A stretch of 64,000 nucleotides of DNA from Panulirus ornatus (taxonomy: Eukaryota; Arthropoda; Malacostraca; Decapoda; Palinuridae), in contig NC_092240.1 of assembly GCF_036320965.1 (NCBI RefSeq), positions 6,984,001 to 7,048,000 of the forward strand. Reading direction: 5' to 3'. Position 1 is the stretch's first letter. Each line of letters opens with the position of its first letter. The notes under the pieces are model-generated. The model was not told the DNA's origin. It saw only the letters and a list, made by a program, of their open reading frames with translations, and searched no databases. This document shows, piece by piece, positions 41,101 to 45,545 of the stretch. Made by a program: the position numbers and the translations under genes.

Positions 41101-43640
41101 AATTGTACAGGAAGGTACTAACATTATGATTGCTAAGTAGTGGGAAATAAAGAGCTGATACCATCGATTGGTAGCCCATGCATGTGGTAGCATATGTAAG
41201 TGTTATTTATGTATGAATTTGCTTGTGTTTAAAACTGATCATGGGAAGAAGAAACACATACTGAAAGTGGCATGTGCTCGTAAATAGGATTTATTGTGTA
41301 TATACACATGTGAAAAGGGGATCACTGAAAGAAATGATTCAACAAACATCCAAGCATAAACAAGCAAATTTGAACTTCATATGGGGTTTTACATAACTGT
41401 ATATAAATTGTTTACCTATGAATTTAAAAGAAATTTTTTGAATTGATGGAAATATTTTGTGAATTTAAAGTAGTGGTAGGTAGTAGTTGGTAGTCAGCCA
41501 CTGACCAGGGAGATATATTACCAGTATTATCCACTTTGGTATTGGGATGGTTAATGATGTTTGAGTTACCCTGTGTCAGTGGCCTGTTAAGGGTGAGGCA
41601 CTAAAGGCCAAAAAGCAGCACCAGAGTTCAACAGTGAGACACTTGCTGTGGCAGCCCTCTTGAGGGAGTTTCCAGGGGGAGCATGGATCAGATAATTAGA
41701 TGTAAGTAGCATATGCTGCATAACATGGAATGTGATAGTAGATGAATGGATTAGATGTGTTTTGAGTATTCTACTTTTTTGACATGCTTTTTCAGGTGCC
41801 TCTGAGTTCATGTCACTTTCTAATAGACTTGGATCGTGAGGAAGATACACCACGGGAACCGAGATACTCAAAACGCAACTCAGAATGGGTTGTATTACAC
41901 ACTGTACCATTTATGGATGCAGCAAGGTAAGTAAGTTTGTATTAACAGAATATAAGAGAACTTAGTGAAAAATTATTAGATTTCTTTGTGTGTGTGTGTG
42001 TGTATGATTTAATTTAGAGATAATCTTAGTGAAGTGTTATTAGCAGATATGAAATGCTTTTTTAGAATTTGATTAATCATAATTTACTTTTGGTGTTGTA
42101 GATTAGCCTTATGTCCACATGGAATCACCAGTATGGATGACTTTTTGTACTTAATTACTTTTTCCCCACCTTAGTGAGATGGTGTCAGGAACAAAATAAC
42201 ATCGCCTTTTTGCTCTATAGCTATCGTATATAATGTACTGAAACTAGAGCCTACCGTCCAGAGCCAAACCCCATAGACTATTCTGTGGTTTATCTTGATT
42301 GCTTCATACACCCTGGCTCATCCCATTGACAGCTTGAACCCTGCCATCTGCTCTTAGGTCCCCTTGGCAAGTATTAATACAATTGTATCCACAATCCAGC
42401 AAAATCTGTAATTTGACAACTGCTCAGCCTCAAAATTGCTGGATTTGAGACATTGAAAATATGATTTTATTATAAATTTCTATGAAAATGTTCCGATGTT
42501 ACCCAGGACCTTTCTAAAGGCTCCAGCAGCCTAGGGCATGCTATTCCAGTAGCAGAGAAATTAGGCTCCCTTGAAGTGAGAAGTTCTTTGGTGAAGCTGT
42601 ACTCCGAATAATACAGCCTCATGAAAGGTAACTTTTCACTCACAGTGTAACTTTGAGCAGGCAGAGTCTGCTAACATGTACCTTACACAGATATAAGTAT
42701 ATGCTGAAATGGTTTGGACATATGGAGAGTTTGAGTGATGAAAGGTTGACAAAGAGGATATATGCATAAGAAGTGAAGTGAACAAGGAGAAGGCAGAGAC
42801 CATATTGGAAATGGGAGAATGGAGTGAAAAAGATTTTGAGTGATCAGGGCCTGAACATGGAGGAGGGTGAAAAGCCTGCACAGGATAGAGTGAATTGGAA
42901 CAATGTGAAATACTAGGGTCAATGTGCTGTCAGTGGACTGAGCCAGGGCATGTGAAGTGACTGGGGTAAACCATGGAAAGTTCTGTCGGGCCTGGTTATG
43001 GGTAGGGAGCTTTGGTTTCGGTGCTTTATGCATGACACCTACAGAATGGATGCAGGCGTATGTGGCCTGCCTTCATCTGCTCTGGGCACTACCTCACTAA
43101 TGTGGGAAAAGGCGATCAAGTATAAAAAGAAATATGTAATCGACAAACAATTCAGCCTCTTAGAGAGTTCTTTTGTTTGGGTTGTCATTGTATGTAATCC
43201 ACACAGATCTTTATCGTGTAGAATACAAATGGTCATTTTCAGTTGCATTAAGAGCTGAACAGCACTGCATACACGAGCTCACTTAAACACCATTACTAAA
43301 GTTTATACATACTGTGGTTATGTTAGGTATTTGGTGGTGGCACAATTACCTACCAGGATAGGAAAGAACAAGCACTAACTGCAAGATAACATACTTAACT
43401 GTACTTGCTTAAATCTTGGACTAGTCATTTATCATGTGACATAAGTTTTATAAGTAAAATCGATAGTTATGTTCTTCATATGCCTTTATCCTATATAAAA
43501 GATTCTCTTTCAGATCTCACAGGTTACTCCGGGCTTTTTATGTTCCCTTCCTGACAGAGCGACACTGCACTTATATTGACTACACACTGATGCAGTCTAC
43601 AAAATGGAAACCAAAGAGTAGATATCCTGGGCGTTTGTAG
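1799..43640 (+). CDS. ALG9: ALG9, dolichyl-P-Man alpha-1,2-mannosyltransferase (whole gene, 13 coding exons)
   Basis: The enzyme sits in the ER membrane and uses dolichol-phosphate-mannose to add alpha-1,2-mannoses (the seventh and ninth) to the lipid-linked oligosaccharide precursor of N-glycans. Joining exons 1799-1890, 7913-8075, 13089-13294, 14247-14360, 15512-15622, 17531-17618, 17831-18025, 19259-19436, 29281-29418, 30556-30697, 35812-35941, 41796-41926 and 43514-43640 gives 1815 bp, 604 codons plus stop, with every phase matching. Human ALG9 is about 611 residues. GT22 (GT-C fold) hallmarks are the luminal D-E-T-Y-N-Y-W-E-P segment in exon 2 and QPHKEERFLFPVYPLI in exon 8. Many hydrophobic segments fit a multi-pass ER protein. 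The start has a good context (A at -3, G at +4). Long introns packed with retroelements account for the 42 kb span. Splice sites are by eye; exon 9 has the weakest acceptor. Confidence 0.95.
2545..2765 (-). mobile_element. CR1-like LINE, 3' untranslated remnant
   Basis: Contains the block GGGGCCCCATCTGATGAAC and a downstream run that resembles the 3' portion of the elements at 6118 and 45908. It is read on the minus strand and heavily decayed. The family assignment rests on the better-preserved 6118-6830 copy. Confidence 0.45.
3116..3752 (+). mobile_element. RTE-like LINE, 5'-truncated 3' end with 12-bp target-site duplication
   Basis: Starts inside the C-terminal coding block (FGHVERMRGKIDKEDI) and runs through a TG/TA-rich 3' UTR to the family tail GCTACCTCGCTAACGCGGGA and an A-rich end. 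The flanks carry the same 12 bp, ACATTACTCTTT, at 3104-3115 and 3753-3764. That identifies a target-primed insertion with severe 5' truncation. It lies in ALG9 intron 1. Confidence 0.9.
4142..4350 (-). mobile_element. CR1-like LINE fragment
   Basis: On the minus strand the decayed reading matches the end of the second copy at 6118-6830 (a stretch around ERGDLITxxK). The plus-strand motifs AATCTTAAAG.TTGTGATCAGGT and TCTTCCTGTAACTCA are shared between the two. Stops and frameshifts are abundant. Confidence 0.45.
4905..6075 (+). mobile_element. Jockey-like LINE, decayed C-terminal part
   Basis: Conceptual reading with many stops. It includes LRTGIGY-like and AGYTTFTPY-like blocks, then a terminal segment reading YDLWS.PVDVTGFLSTAGAS. 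The same terminal pattern (DLW..PV.VAGYLNAAGA) closes the copy at 22385-23675. That C-terminal box is typical of Jockey-type elements common in arthropods. Confidence 0.6.
6118..6830 (-). mobile_element. CR1-like LINE, RT C-terminal part and 3' UTR
   Basis: A minus-strand open stretch (6830-6507) contains CETDLGVRIVLNLSLESHI, then LLANIRITFKYMDKEI and SYIRPKLDMLLKFGHFIKN. This is the typical end of a CR1/L2-type reverse transcriptase (DLGV..., SYIRPKLEYA...W.P). It is followed by a decayed reading and a 3' UTR that ends near the GGGGGCCCC block at about 6137. It is the best-preserved copy of this family in the window. Confidence 0.7.
6850..7725 (-). mobile_element. RTE-like LINE, endonuclease-region remnant
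   Basis: Minus-strand reading gives RLNMCGGNQDEKKGETGS and then ERNLNALALNKTKFKGN and WFGDVFGVKSG. This resembles the start of an apurinic-type endonuclease (LNICTWN..., ILALSETKLKG). Later blocks (VVISVYAPCEKEEKG, LLINWW) also fit but contain stops. It probably represents the 5' half that is missing from the long copy at 38193-40440. Confidence 0.6.
7913..8075 (+). CDS. ALG9: ALG9 coding exon 2
   Basis: Acceptor TTTTTTTTCAG and donor GTAAGT at 8076. It encodes the first membrane segment (ARLCAAIWALINDCDE) and the luminal DETYNYWEP motif, the acidic site region conserved in GT22 mannosyltransferases. Ends in phase 0. Confidence 0.95.
8163..8254 (+). repeat. C13 run plus (CT)n microsatellite
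   Basis: A run of 13 C is followed by about 40 uninterrupted CT units. It lies fewer than 90 bp downstream of the ALG9 exon 2 donor site. Confidence 0.98.
8955..9767 (+). mobile_element. RTE-like LINE, decayed (part before SINE insertion)
   Basis: The reading with frameshifts follows the RT of the intact copy: a block like VPDKLVECTYSGFV.RQG, then FIDLEKAYGRVDRDSL, SFYKGCKACV and a motif-C remnant near YTDDATL. Interrupted at 9768 by a SINE and resumes at 9953. Confidence 0.8.
9768..9943 (+). mobile_element. tRNA-derived SINE with 9-bp target-site duplication
   Basis: Contains a B-box-like GGTTGGAATCCTGG followed by a body with CAGTCAACCCAGCT and GATAAAATGGGTACCTGGC. I associate this with decapod tRNA-type SINEs. 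CATGAAAAA is repeated exactly on both sides (9759-9767 and 9944-9952). It is inserted inside an older LINE, which dates it as younger than that copy. Confidence 0.85.
9953..10555 (+). mobile_element. RTE-like LINE, decayed (part after SINE insertion)
   Basis: Resumes at the KVIR-equivalent block (CAAGGTTATTAGG) and continues through LEMKCLRTICGVRWFDQLSI to the GRPN-equivalent region. It stops before the normal end of the coding region, where an oppositely oriented copy begins. Confidence 0.8.
10577..11939 (-). mobile_element. RTE-like LINE, minus-strand 3' half
   Basis: The minus strand starts (5') in the block SDWFSVNVGL at 11939. It continues through the FTDDTALVAD-like motif C, FRYLGLDLAADGT and the GRPNW region into the full TG/TA-rich 3' UTR, ending at the family tail at 10577. 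Frameshifts are few, so it is intermediate in age. It lies tail-to-tail with the copy at 9953-10555. Confidence 0.9.
11940..12175 (-). mobile_element. Non-autonomous SINE-like element carrying the LINE-type tail
   Basis: On the minus strand it runs from an ATCCCTAGGGATAGGG start, through TGCGTGTCGTAGAAGGCGAC and a CTGGAAATCCTCCCCTCTCG block. It continues to GTTCTTAACGCTACCTCGCT, a variant of the RTE-like LINE tail, and an A run. It has no coding potential. I recall this body as a common decapod interspersed repeat. Confidence 0.8.
12176..12723 (+). mobile_element. RTE-like LINE, C-terminal coding fragment
   Basis: Matches the intact copy from the GEGAK block through LSRRAKIG, NVLEMKCF and MSKERLTKRIYVSEVEGTR to the terminal DVVYRG stop and the start of the 3' UTR. 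Contains several stops. Confidence 0.85.
12724..12972 (-). mobile_element. RTE-like LINE, 3' UTR fragment
   Basis: Begins with the reverse complement of the family tail (CTGAGGTAGCGGCAGGAAGC), followed by TA/CA-rich UTR and a second tail-like block near 12960. Directly adjoins the plus-strand copy in opposite orientation. Confidence 0.7.
13089..13294 (+). CDS. ALG9: ALG9 coding exon 3
   Basis: Acceptor TTCCATAG and donor GTAAAT. Encodes THFLLYGKGFQTWEYAPQYA followed by hydrophobic segments ending CSGCELYFYR. This matches the ALG9 stretch with GFQTWEY and ICELYFYK in vertebrates. Phase 0 to 2. Confidence 0.96.
14247..14360 (+). CDS. ALG9: ALG9 coding exon 4
   Basis: Acceptor TTTTCTCAG and donor GTAAGT. 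Encodes GICREFGANVGRLTLSIL through STAYLPSSFAM. The AFLPSSF-type motif after the membrane helix is typical of ALG9. The final Met codon is split across the intron (AT|G). Confidence 0.95.
14930..15440 (-). mobile_element. RTE-like LINE, decayed 3' half
   Basis: Minus-strand order matches the intact copy: start of the UTR (ATGGAAAAGTTTGTAGGGC), then the GRPNWRWK-, RIYVSEVEG- and FGHMER-equivalent blocks. Ends just upstream of ALG9 exon 5. Confidence 0.7.
15512..15622 (+). CDS. ALG9: ALG9 coding exon 5
   Basis: Acceptor TCATTCTTTAG and donor GTAAGT. Encodes YMTLMSMGAWYHQSYELAIF and then SAFLGWPFAAAIG. The LGWPF motif is strongly conserved in this family. Phase is consistent with both neighbouring exons. 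A decayed minus-strand LINE abuts it upstream. Confidence 0.95.
16675..16863 (+). mobile_element. RTE-like LINE, region upstream of RT (left part)
   Basis: Corresponds to the KEKREAFGRFL ... YKRKRQEVKRKVQEVKK segment before the RT domain in the 38193-40440 copy. Split by a 65-bp tail-only insertion at 16864-16928. Confidence 0.85.
16864..16928 (+). mobile_element. Tail-only RTE-like LINE insertion (65 bp), nested, with 12-bp target-site duplication
   Basis: Consists only of the last bases of the LINE tail (CTACCTCGCAAACACGGGAG ... GCGACAAAGC) and an A/T-rich end. The 12 bp AAAAAGATGTTT occur exactly on both sides (16852-16863 and 16929-16940). The host LINE sequence continues in register afterwards. 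Confidence 0.93.
16929..17000 (+). mobile_element. RTE-like LINE, region upstream of RT (right part)
   Basis: Continues the host copy as KKMFWKEVNKVRETRQQMGT, then fades near 17000. Confidence 0.85.
17531..17618 (+). CDS. ALG9: ALG9 coding exon 6
   Basis: Acceptor ATATTTACAG and donor GTATGT. Encodes IPVAYDIVFRKKQVFMFIKW and then CIISAVTIL, a cytosolic loop followed by a membrane helix. It aligns to the LPIAFDL region of vertebrate ALG9. Confidence 0.93.
17831..18025 (+). CDS. ALG9: ALG9 coding exon 7
   Basis: Acceptor CTTGTTTCAG and donor GTAAGT. Encodes IDSQYFGRLVVAPFNIVMYN and then VFTSHGPDIYGTEPWSFYIF. The YNVF..HGPDLYGTEPW block is one of the most conserved parts of ALG9. The intron before it is only 212 bp, the shortest in the gene. 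Confidence 0.97.
19259..19436 (+). CDS. ALG9: ALG9 coding exon 8
   Basis: Acceptor CATGTTTAG and donor GTAAGA. Encodes FWLSLSPMYLWLTIFIIQP and then HKEERFLFPVYPLICLAGA. The HKEERFLFPVYPLI motif is the GT22 signature. Ends in phase 1. The next intron, about 9.8 kb, is the longest in the gene. Confidence 0.97.
19560..20110 (-). mobile_element. Very decayed LINE RT remnant (RTE-like)
   Basis: The minus strand contains PKLYHADDTIT near 20040, resembling RT motif C, and downstream a loose NGEKL.V...YL-type block. Many stops. Plausible but weak. Confidence 0.35.
20610..20678 (-). mobile_element. Tail-only RTE-like LINE insertion, minus strand
   Basis: Minus-strand tail (CTACCTTGCAAACGCGGGAG then CAGCGACAAAAC) with an A-rich end and T/A runs on both sides. 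AAAAAGAT at 20602-20609 and 20679-20686 may be the target-site duplication, but the low-complexity flanks make this less certain than the copy at 16864. Confidence 0.7.
21430..21860 (-). mobile_element. Decayed LINE RT remnant
   Basis: The minus-strand reading includes NYRGISLISTLVGY, a later block resembling QGRFMKGRAC, and SFYKGINTCV, in the order expected for an RTE-type RT. Many stops. Confidence 0.5.
22385..23675 (+). mobile_element. Jockey-like LINE, decayed RT to C-terminus
   Basis: The reading includes LHSKFPKIWKPANVVPILKP and SKPSSSY (the typical PSxWKxAxVVPILKPGKP...SYRPI motif). It continues with FIRSLLDNASLASSSTLS-like and LHTVQIQYN-like blocks and the terminal VAGYLNAAGA box near 23625. 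Same family as 4905-6075. Confidence 0.65.
24499..24592 (+). mobile_element. RTE-like LINE, short 3' end
   Basis: Contains the last part of the UTR (GTTGGGCCATTCTTTCGTCT) and a damaged tail (GCTACCTCGCTAAACGCAGT) with an A-rich end. Confidence 0.8.
25188..25764 (+). mobile_element. RTE-like LINE, 3' end with complete UTR and 17-bp target-site duplication
   Basis: Starts in the GGGRWK/KDGVKKILSDRG-equivalent coding block, includes the stop and the longest version of the 3' UTR, and ends at the family tail. The flanks carry AGGAATGTGTTGGCAAG exactly at 25171-25187 and 25765-25781. It is a good reference for the long-UTR subfamily; the young copies at 33402 and 38193 lack about 300 bp of this UTR. 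Confidence 0.93.
26388..27110 (+). mobile_element. Non-autonomous interspersed element with internal minisatellite
   Basis: Starts at GTAGTAGTTGGTAGACAGTC, shared with 41471. Includes an irregular array of AGGTAGAAGTAGGAG-like units (about 26695-26870), then a block (GGCACTGGCATTCAGCAG ... TGGCTGCCCCCTTGAGGG) shared with 36041 and 41578. It ends in a decayed version of the segment that precedes the LINE-type tail in the 36041 copy. No coding potential. Confidence 0.75.
27111..29280. other. ALG9 intron 8, unassigned sequence
   Basis: AT-rich, with no LINE or exon signal I could support, apart from the short tandem repeat at 28322-28430. Confidence 0.4.
28322..28430 (+). repeat. Short direct repeat, three units
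   Basis: TTTAAGTAAAGGAAGGGTTC (or one-base variants), each followed by ATGAT, starts at about 28323, 28375 and 28400. Confidence 0.85.
29281..29418 (+). CDS. ALG9: ALG9 coding exon 9
   Basis: Encodes DCCQKLWSSLLTVKRQHYLN and then HTGWFALVVVIITSTLSISR. This matches the less conserved loop and helix (TSNWLALG...LSFSRSV) that follow the HKEER region in other ALG9 proteins. The acceptor is weak (ACAATACAG), but it keeps phase with both neighbours. An alternative acceptor at 29202 introduces a stop. The donor GTATTG is non-optimal. Confidence 0.82.
29560..30060 (+). mobile_element. RTE-like LINE, decayed endonuclease remnant
   Basis: The reading includes NENGEKLVELHAERRIVIGN and then FKNRWIQIHT, the equivalent of the G.NENG..L..FC...L.IGNT.F....IHK.TW segment of LINE endonucleases. 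Stops and frameshifts are present. Lies just after ALG9 exon 9. Confidence 0.65.
30165..30345 (+). mobile_element. RTE-like LINE, decayed 3' UTR
   Basis: Preserves the order of UTR blocks of the 25188 copy (ACCAGGGTATGTGAGG, AAACCATGGA, GGTGCATTATTAAAC) and a damaged tail (GATGCTACCCTGCTGAGGC). Confidence 0.65.
30556..30697 (+). CDS. ALG9: ALG9 coding exon 10
   Basis: Acceptor TTTGTTTTTCAG and donor GTGAGA. Encodes AYHAPLETFMELNRLAAEEN and then VCMGKEWHRFPSSFFLPGL. The VC.GKEW.RFPSSF motif is diagnostic of the ALG9 luminal domain. Phase 1 to 2. Confidence 0.97.
30955..31260 (+). mobile_element. RTE-like LINE, decayed 3' end
   Basis: Covers the end of the coding block, the UTR (GTCGACGAGCTGTCATTGAA, GGGAGCTGTGGTT) and a damaged tail (TTTGCTAATGTGGGAAATAG). 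Confidence 0.75.
31295..31640 (+). mobile_element. Decayed LINE C-terminal fragments
   Basis: Two weak repeats of the block equivalent to VLKWFGHMERMSEERLTK (near 31297 and 31518), probably from a divergent relative of the RTE-like family. Confidence 0.4.
31641..33401. other. ALG9 intron 10, unassigned sequence
   Basis: No exon, RNA gene or clear repeat recognised. Confidence 0.4.
33402..34615 (+). mobile_element. Young 5'-truncated RTE-like LINE with 9-bp target-site duplication
   Basis: Starts at KLLEAVKSFYRGC in the RT domain and stays open through motif B (GLRQGCVMSPWLFNLFMDG), motif C (LLFADDTALVAD), FRYLGVDLSADGT and GRPNWRWKDGVKKIL to the stop at 34413-34415. A short 3' UTR, the tail and a poly-A run follow. 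AAATTGCCT occurs exactly at 33393-33401 and 34616-34624. It differs from the 38193 copy at only about a dozen positions by eye, including one 3-bp indel just before FADD. The open reading extends upstream into unrelated flanking DNA, so the apparent 358-residue ORF is partly host sequence. Confidence 0.95.
34625..35755 (-). mobile_element. Divergent RTE-like LINE, decayed
   Basis: The minus strand shows LKGEQLEEADLFRYLG near 35400 and MFKGIMV near 35240, then the equivalent of the C-terminal and UTR blocks. The order matches the main family but the sequence is far more diverged, so it may be another subfamily. It ends shortly before ALG9 exon 11. Confidence 0.6.
35812..35941 (+). CDS. ALG9: ALG9 coding exon 11
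   Basis: Acceptor TTATTTACAG and donor GTGAGT. Encodes WNLQFIESEFRGQLPKPYSQ and then HMNDANIEEKSRY. The FI.SEFRGQLPKP and MND.N.EE..RY motifs match ALG9 closely. Confidence 0.97.
36041..36298 (+). mobile_element. Non-autonomous element, 3' part with LINE-type tail
   Basis: Starts at GGCCTGTTAAGGGTGAGGC (shared with 41578), passes through CCAAGTGAGGATATTCCCTG and TCTTCTGTTCTTAACGCTAC, and ends GCGAATAGTATAAA plus poly-A. The last 110 bp match the SINE-like element at 11940-12175. This joins the two repeats into one tail class. Confidence 0.85.
36975..37580 (-). mobile_element. Decayed RTE-like LINE 3' half
   Basis: The minus-strand blocks follow the family order: UTR start (TAAACCATGGAACAG), a RIYVSQEGE block near 37245 and FGCIKMMMSKKKLTYRI. 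Heavily mutated. Confidence 0.6.
38124..38190 (+). repeat. (ATT)n microsatellite
   Basis: Uninterrupted ATT units immediately upstream of the long LINE copy. The ATTATTATT after the LINE poly-A (about 40440) suggests the element inserted into this array. Confidence 0.97.
38193..40440 (+). mobile_element. RTE-like LINE, longest and best-preserved copy
   Basis: Contains a 671-codon open frame (38215-40230), a short 3' UTR, the family tail and a poly-A run of about 20. The endonuclease region is missing, so it is 5'-truncated and cannot be autonomous as it stands. A flanking ATTATTATT is compatible with target duplication but ambiguous because of the microsatellite. Inserted in ALG9 intron 11 in sense orientation. 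Confidence 0.95.
38215..40230 (+). CDS. LINE reverse transcriptase ORF (truncated, endonuclease missing)
   Basis: Non-LTR retrotransposon reverse transcriptase. The first 160 residues are a basic linker (KRKRQEVKRKVQEVKKRANE) that sits between endonuclease and RT in this class. RT motifs follow in order: KAAGLDGIAVEF, the NYRGISLLSIPGKLYGRVL block, EEQCGFRSGRG, motif A FMDLEKAYDRV (Asp at about 311 and 317), motif B GLRQGCVMSPWLFNLFMDG, and motif C FADD (416-419). C-terminal blocks are FRYLGVDLSADGT, LYGCEAWAMD, FGHMERMSEERL and GRPNWRWKDGVKKIL, ending SDVVYRG. The catalytic residues are present and there is no internal stop. Clade call (RTE-like) is from motif resemblance; a related clade is possible. 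The first Met is simply the first in-frame ATG after the truncation, not a native start. Confidence 0.9.
   Translation: MMDCAKDACGMRRVGGGLFRKGSEWWDEEVRVLVKEKREAFGRFLQGKNAIEWEKYKRKRQEVKRKVQEVKKRANESWGERLSVNFRENKKLFWKEVNRVRKTREQMGTSVKGVNGEVITSSGDVRRWNEYFEGLLNVSDDRVVDIGCFGRGGVQSERVRENDLVNREEVVKALRKMKAGKAAGLDGIAVEFIKKGGDCIVDWLVRLFNVCMTHGEVPEDWRNACIVPLYKGKGDKSECSNYRGISLLSIPGKLYGRVLIERVKACTEHQIGEEQCGFRSGRGCVDQVFALKNVCEKYLEKQMDLYVAFMDLEKAYDRVDRDALWKVLRIYGVGGKLLEAVKSFYRGCKACVRVGREESDWFSVNVGLRQGCVMSPWLFNLFMDGVVREVNARVLERGASMKSVGDERAWEVSQLFADDTALVADSCEKLQKLVTEFGKVCGRRKLRVNVNKSKVIRYSRVEGQVNWEVSLNGEKLEEVKCFRYLGVDLSADGTMEAEVDHRVGEGAKILGALKNVWKSRTLSRKAKMGMFEGIVVPTMLYGCEAWAMDRVVRRRMDVLEMRCLRTMCGVRWFDRVSNVRVREMCGNKKSVVERAEEGVLKWFGHMERMSEERLTKRIYVSEVEGTRRRGRPNWRWKDGVKKILCDRGLNMQEGERRARNRVNWSDVVYRG
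40447..40815 (-). mobile_element. RTE-like LINE, 3' UTR fragment
   Basis: Reverse complement of the long-form 3' UTR: a damaged tail near 40460-40500, the TA/CA-rich segment, the GAGGTAGCACTAGGAAAAGA block and the ACCACAGCTCCCTTTCCACA block. Lies head-on against the poly-A of the 38193 copy. Confidence 0.85.
41471..41705 (+). mobile_element. Non-autonomous interspersed element, internally deleted copy
   Basis: Has the 5' start shared with 26388 (GGTAGTAGTTGGTAGTCAG), then jumps to the 3' blocks GGCCTGTTAAGGGTGAGGC and GGCAGCCCTCTTGAGGGAG shared with 36041. The central minisatellite part is missing. Ends less than 100 bp before ALG9 exon 12. Confidence 0.75.
41796..41926 (+). CDS. ALG9: ALG9 coding exon 12
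   Basis: Acceptor GCTTTTTCAG and donor GTAAGT. Encodes CHFLIDLDREEDTPREPRYS and then WVVLHTVPFMDAAR. The C.YLVDLD...TPREP.YS pattern is conserved in ALG9. Ends in phase 2. Confidence 0.96.
42170..42350 (-). mobile_element. RTE-like LINE, small decayed 3' UTR piece
   Basis: Reverse complement of UTR blocks (TGTCAATGGGATGAGCCAGG, AAACCACAGAATAGTC). Confidence 0.55.
42490..42675 (+). repeat. Unclassified interspersed repeat, copy 1
   Basis: Shares ordered blocks with 45345-45545: GTTACCCAGGACCTTTC, a CAGCAGCCTAGGGC core, GTGTACTCC-like, CAGCCTCATGAAAGGTAACT and GTGTAACTTTGAG. About 190 bp, no coding potential, and no terminal repeats that I could see. Confidence 0.7.
42697..43130 (+). mobile_element. 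RTE-like LINE, 3' end
   Basis: Starts at the LKWFGHMESLSDERLTKRI block, includes the end of the ORF region with stops, the UTR and the tail (CACTACCTCACTAATGTGGG), ending AAGTATAAAAAG. Confidence 0.85.
43514..43640 (+). CDS. ALG9: ALG9 coding exon 13 (terminal, with stop)
   Basis: Acceptor TTCTCTTTCAG. Encodes SHRLLRAFYVPFLTERHCTY and then a basic C-terminus ending RYPGRL before TAG at 43638-43640. The LLRAFYVPFL motif is typical of the ALG9 C-terminus. Confidence 0.96.
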
Positions 43641-44113
43641 GAATAATTGCTGTTAGAATATATTTTGAAAAAAAATTACTGAGAAAAGATATGTTTTTGA
43701 AATAACTTAGATATTAGAAAATTTGACTAGCTCTGTTTTATGCAAAGTACTTCTCAAGCCAGTTGTATGTGGTCAGTCCTCAAATTTTATGCAATGTTGC
43801 ATGGTTTGCTGAAATCATATGAGGTGCAAATGCCAATATGGTTTTGAGTTGAAATGGATGAAGTTTCGAGTTCAGGCAGAATATATTAAGAATTACATCA
43901 GCTTCTGGGCTCCCTGTTCAGGCTTTCTGAGATGAAAAGAACAACAAGTATTTTAACAGATTTGTAGTGGAAGCTACTTGAACTGTTACTACTTTTCATA
44001 AGATCCTACTAGTCAGCTGCAGAGTTGTTGATGAAGTTTTTACCCAGATTTAAGAAGTCAACATATAGATTATTACTTAGAACTGCATCTTTAATTGTCA
44101 TTGAATAACTGTG

Positions 44114-44119
44114 AATAAA
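44114..44119 (+). terminator. Candidate ALG9 polyadenylation signal
   Basis: AATAAA about 475 bp after the ALG9 stop codon. This is the most plausible canonical signal I noticed downstream. RNA ends would be needed to choose between it and later ones. Confidence 0.35.
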
Positions 44120-44517
44120 GTGATTTTCCAGCTGTGACTTAAAGTGATCATCTTAGAGAATCTCAAGGACCTCTTAAACTCAGGAAAAGGATATACTGTG
44201 GTATATGAGCAAATCTATTATCAATCCCCTAGTCTGTTGTAAGTTGGTAGAAAATGATACCACAAGCTTACAGGCCTGTTGTCCTAAAGGCTTATGTATA
44301 ACATTGGGAAATGCTGACCTTAAAGATTAATTGACTAGGCAAAATGCATACTTTCCAATAAGGTGAACAGGACCCCAGGATGCTTAGTAGATCACCAAAG
44401 CAGAAAAATTCTAGATTCTGATTCTGTGATTGGATTGTAATTCAGCAATTAGGCCATATTTGATGCTGAATATAGCATCCTTCATAACTTGAAAGAACTT
44501 TGCTAGAAACCAGTAAA

Positions 44518-44628
44518 ACAAGCAGAGCATTTCTAGACATTTTACCAATCCTTAGAATATGATTTGTTAAAAATACATGCAGAATATTTCTAGACATCTT
44601 ACAAATCCCTTTAGTTTGATTCATTAAG
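44518..44628 (+). repeat. Imperfect tandem duplication (about 55 bp unit)
   Basis: CATTTCTAGACATTTTACCAA and a variant ATTTCTAGACATCTTACAAA occur 54-55 bp apart, with matching flanks (GATTTGTTAAAA and GATTCATTAA). Confidence 0.7.
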
Positions 44629-45344
44629 CTGAGGACATCACATATGTTCATTTTTCATGATAGTTACTGTACTTTGAACATGGGATCAGTATGAGAATGT
44701 TTTGTACAAATCAAACCTAAATGACTCCAAATACTTCATGCTCTGAAAATCTAATAATTTTTATGAACAGGTCTTGAAATATAAATGTATTCCAAGTTGG
44801 TAATTTGGGTAAATTTTAAGATAGAATAGAGATCAGATAAACTGTGTTGGTTTCATCAGCAGATAAAGTGAGGCATACCATAGATTAGTTCATGCCATAG
44901 ATTTGGATGGAATTAACCATGGATGACAGAAATCTTTTCATTCAACTTTGGAAACTATTGTGTCCCTGTGATTGGAGCACTGCTGTAAGATCATATAAAA
45001 CTAGTAACAAGTGTAATGATTGAAGAGAGTAGTCCAGAACCTTTGTTATTTACCAGTTTTTATAATGGATCAAAATGATTTTCTTTGCTTGAATATAGAA
45101 GGAAGTTTAGCATTAAAGAAATTTGAGAAACTCCTTACAAGCATATGCATAGTAATAATGGGATTATCAGATACCAAGCTATGAAAAAAAAAAATTATCA
45201 CATACTAAATTTTGTGAATGATATGGGAACCCATGTGCCATAGGTGTTTTCTCAGTGTTATACCCAGGCTTTGGATATTATTATCTACTCTAAAGGCTGC
45301 ATATTTCATTTCTTTATGATTACCTCAGGACTAGTTTCTATGAA

Positions 45345-45545
45345 ATGGGTCTTGGTGTTACCCAGGATCTCTTGCAGAGGCTGCTACAGCCCAAGGCTGC
45401 TCTACTTTTAAAAGCAGGGAGATGCAAACTCCTTTGGATTTAAATGTTTATTGATAGGAGTGTACTCCCAGTGACCCAGCCTTGCAAAAGATGACTTTCC
45501 AGTTGCAATATAACCTTGAGGAAGTGGAGTCCGGCAACACCCAAA
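45345..45545 (+). repeat. Unclassified interspersed repeat, copy 2
   Basis: Partner of 42490-42675: GTGTTACCCAGGATCTCTTG, CAGCCCAAGGCTGCT, GGAGTGTACTCCCAGTGA, CAGCCTTGCAAAAGATGACT and ATATAACCTTGAGGAAG. The order is the same. Confidence 0.7.
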
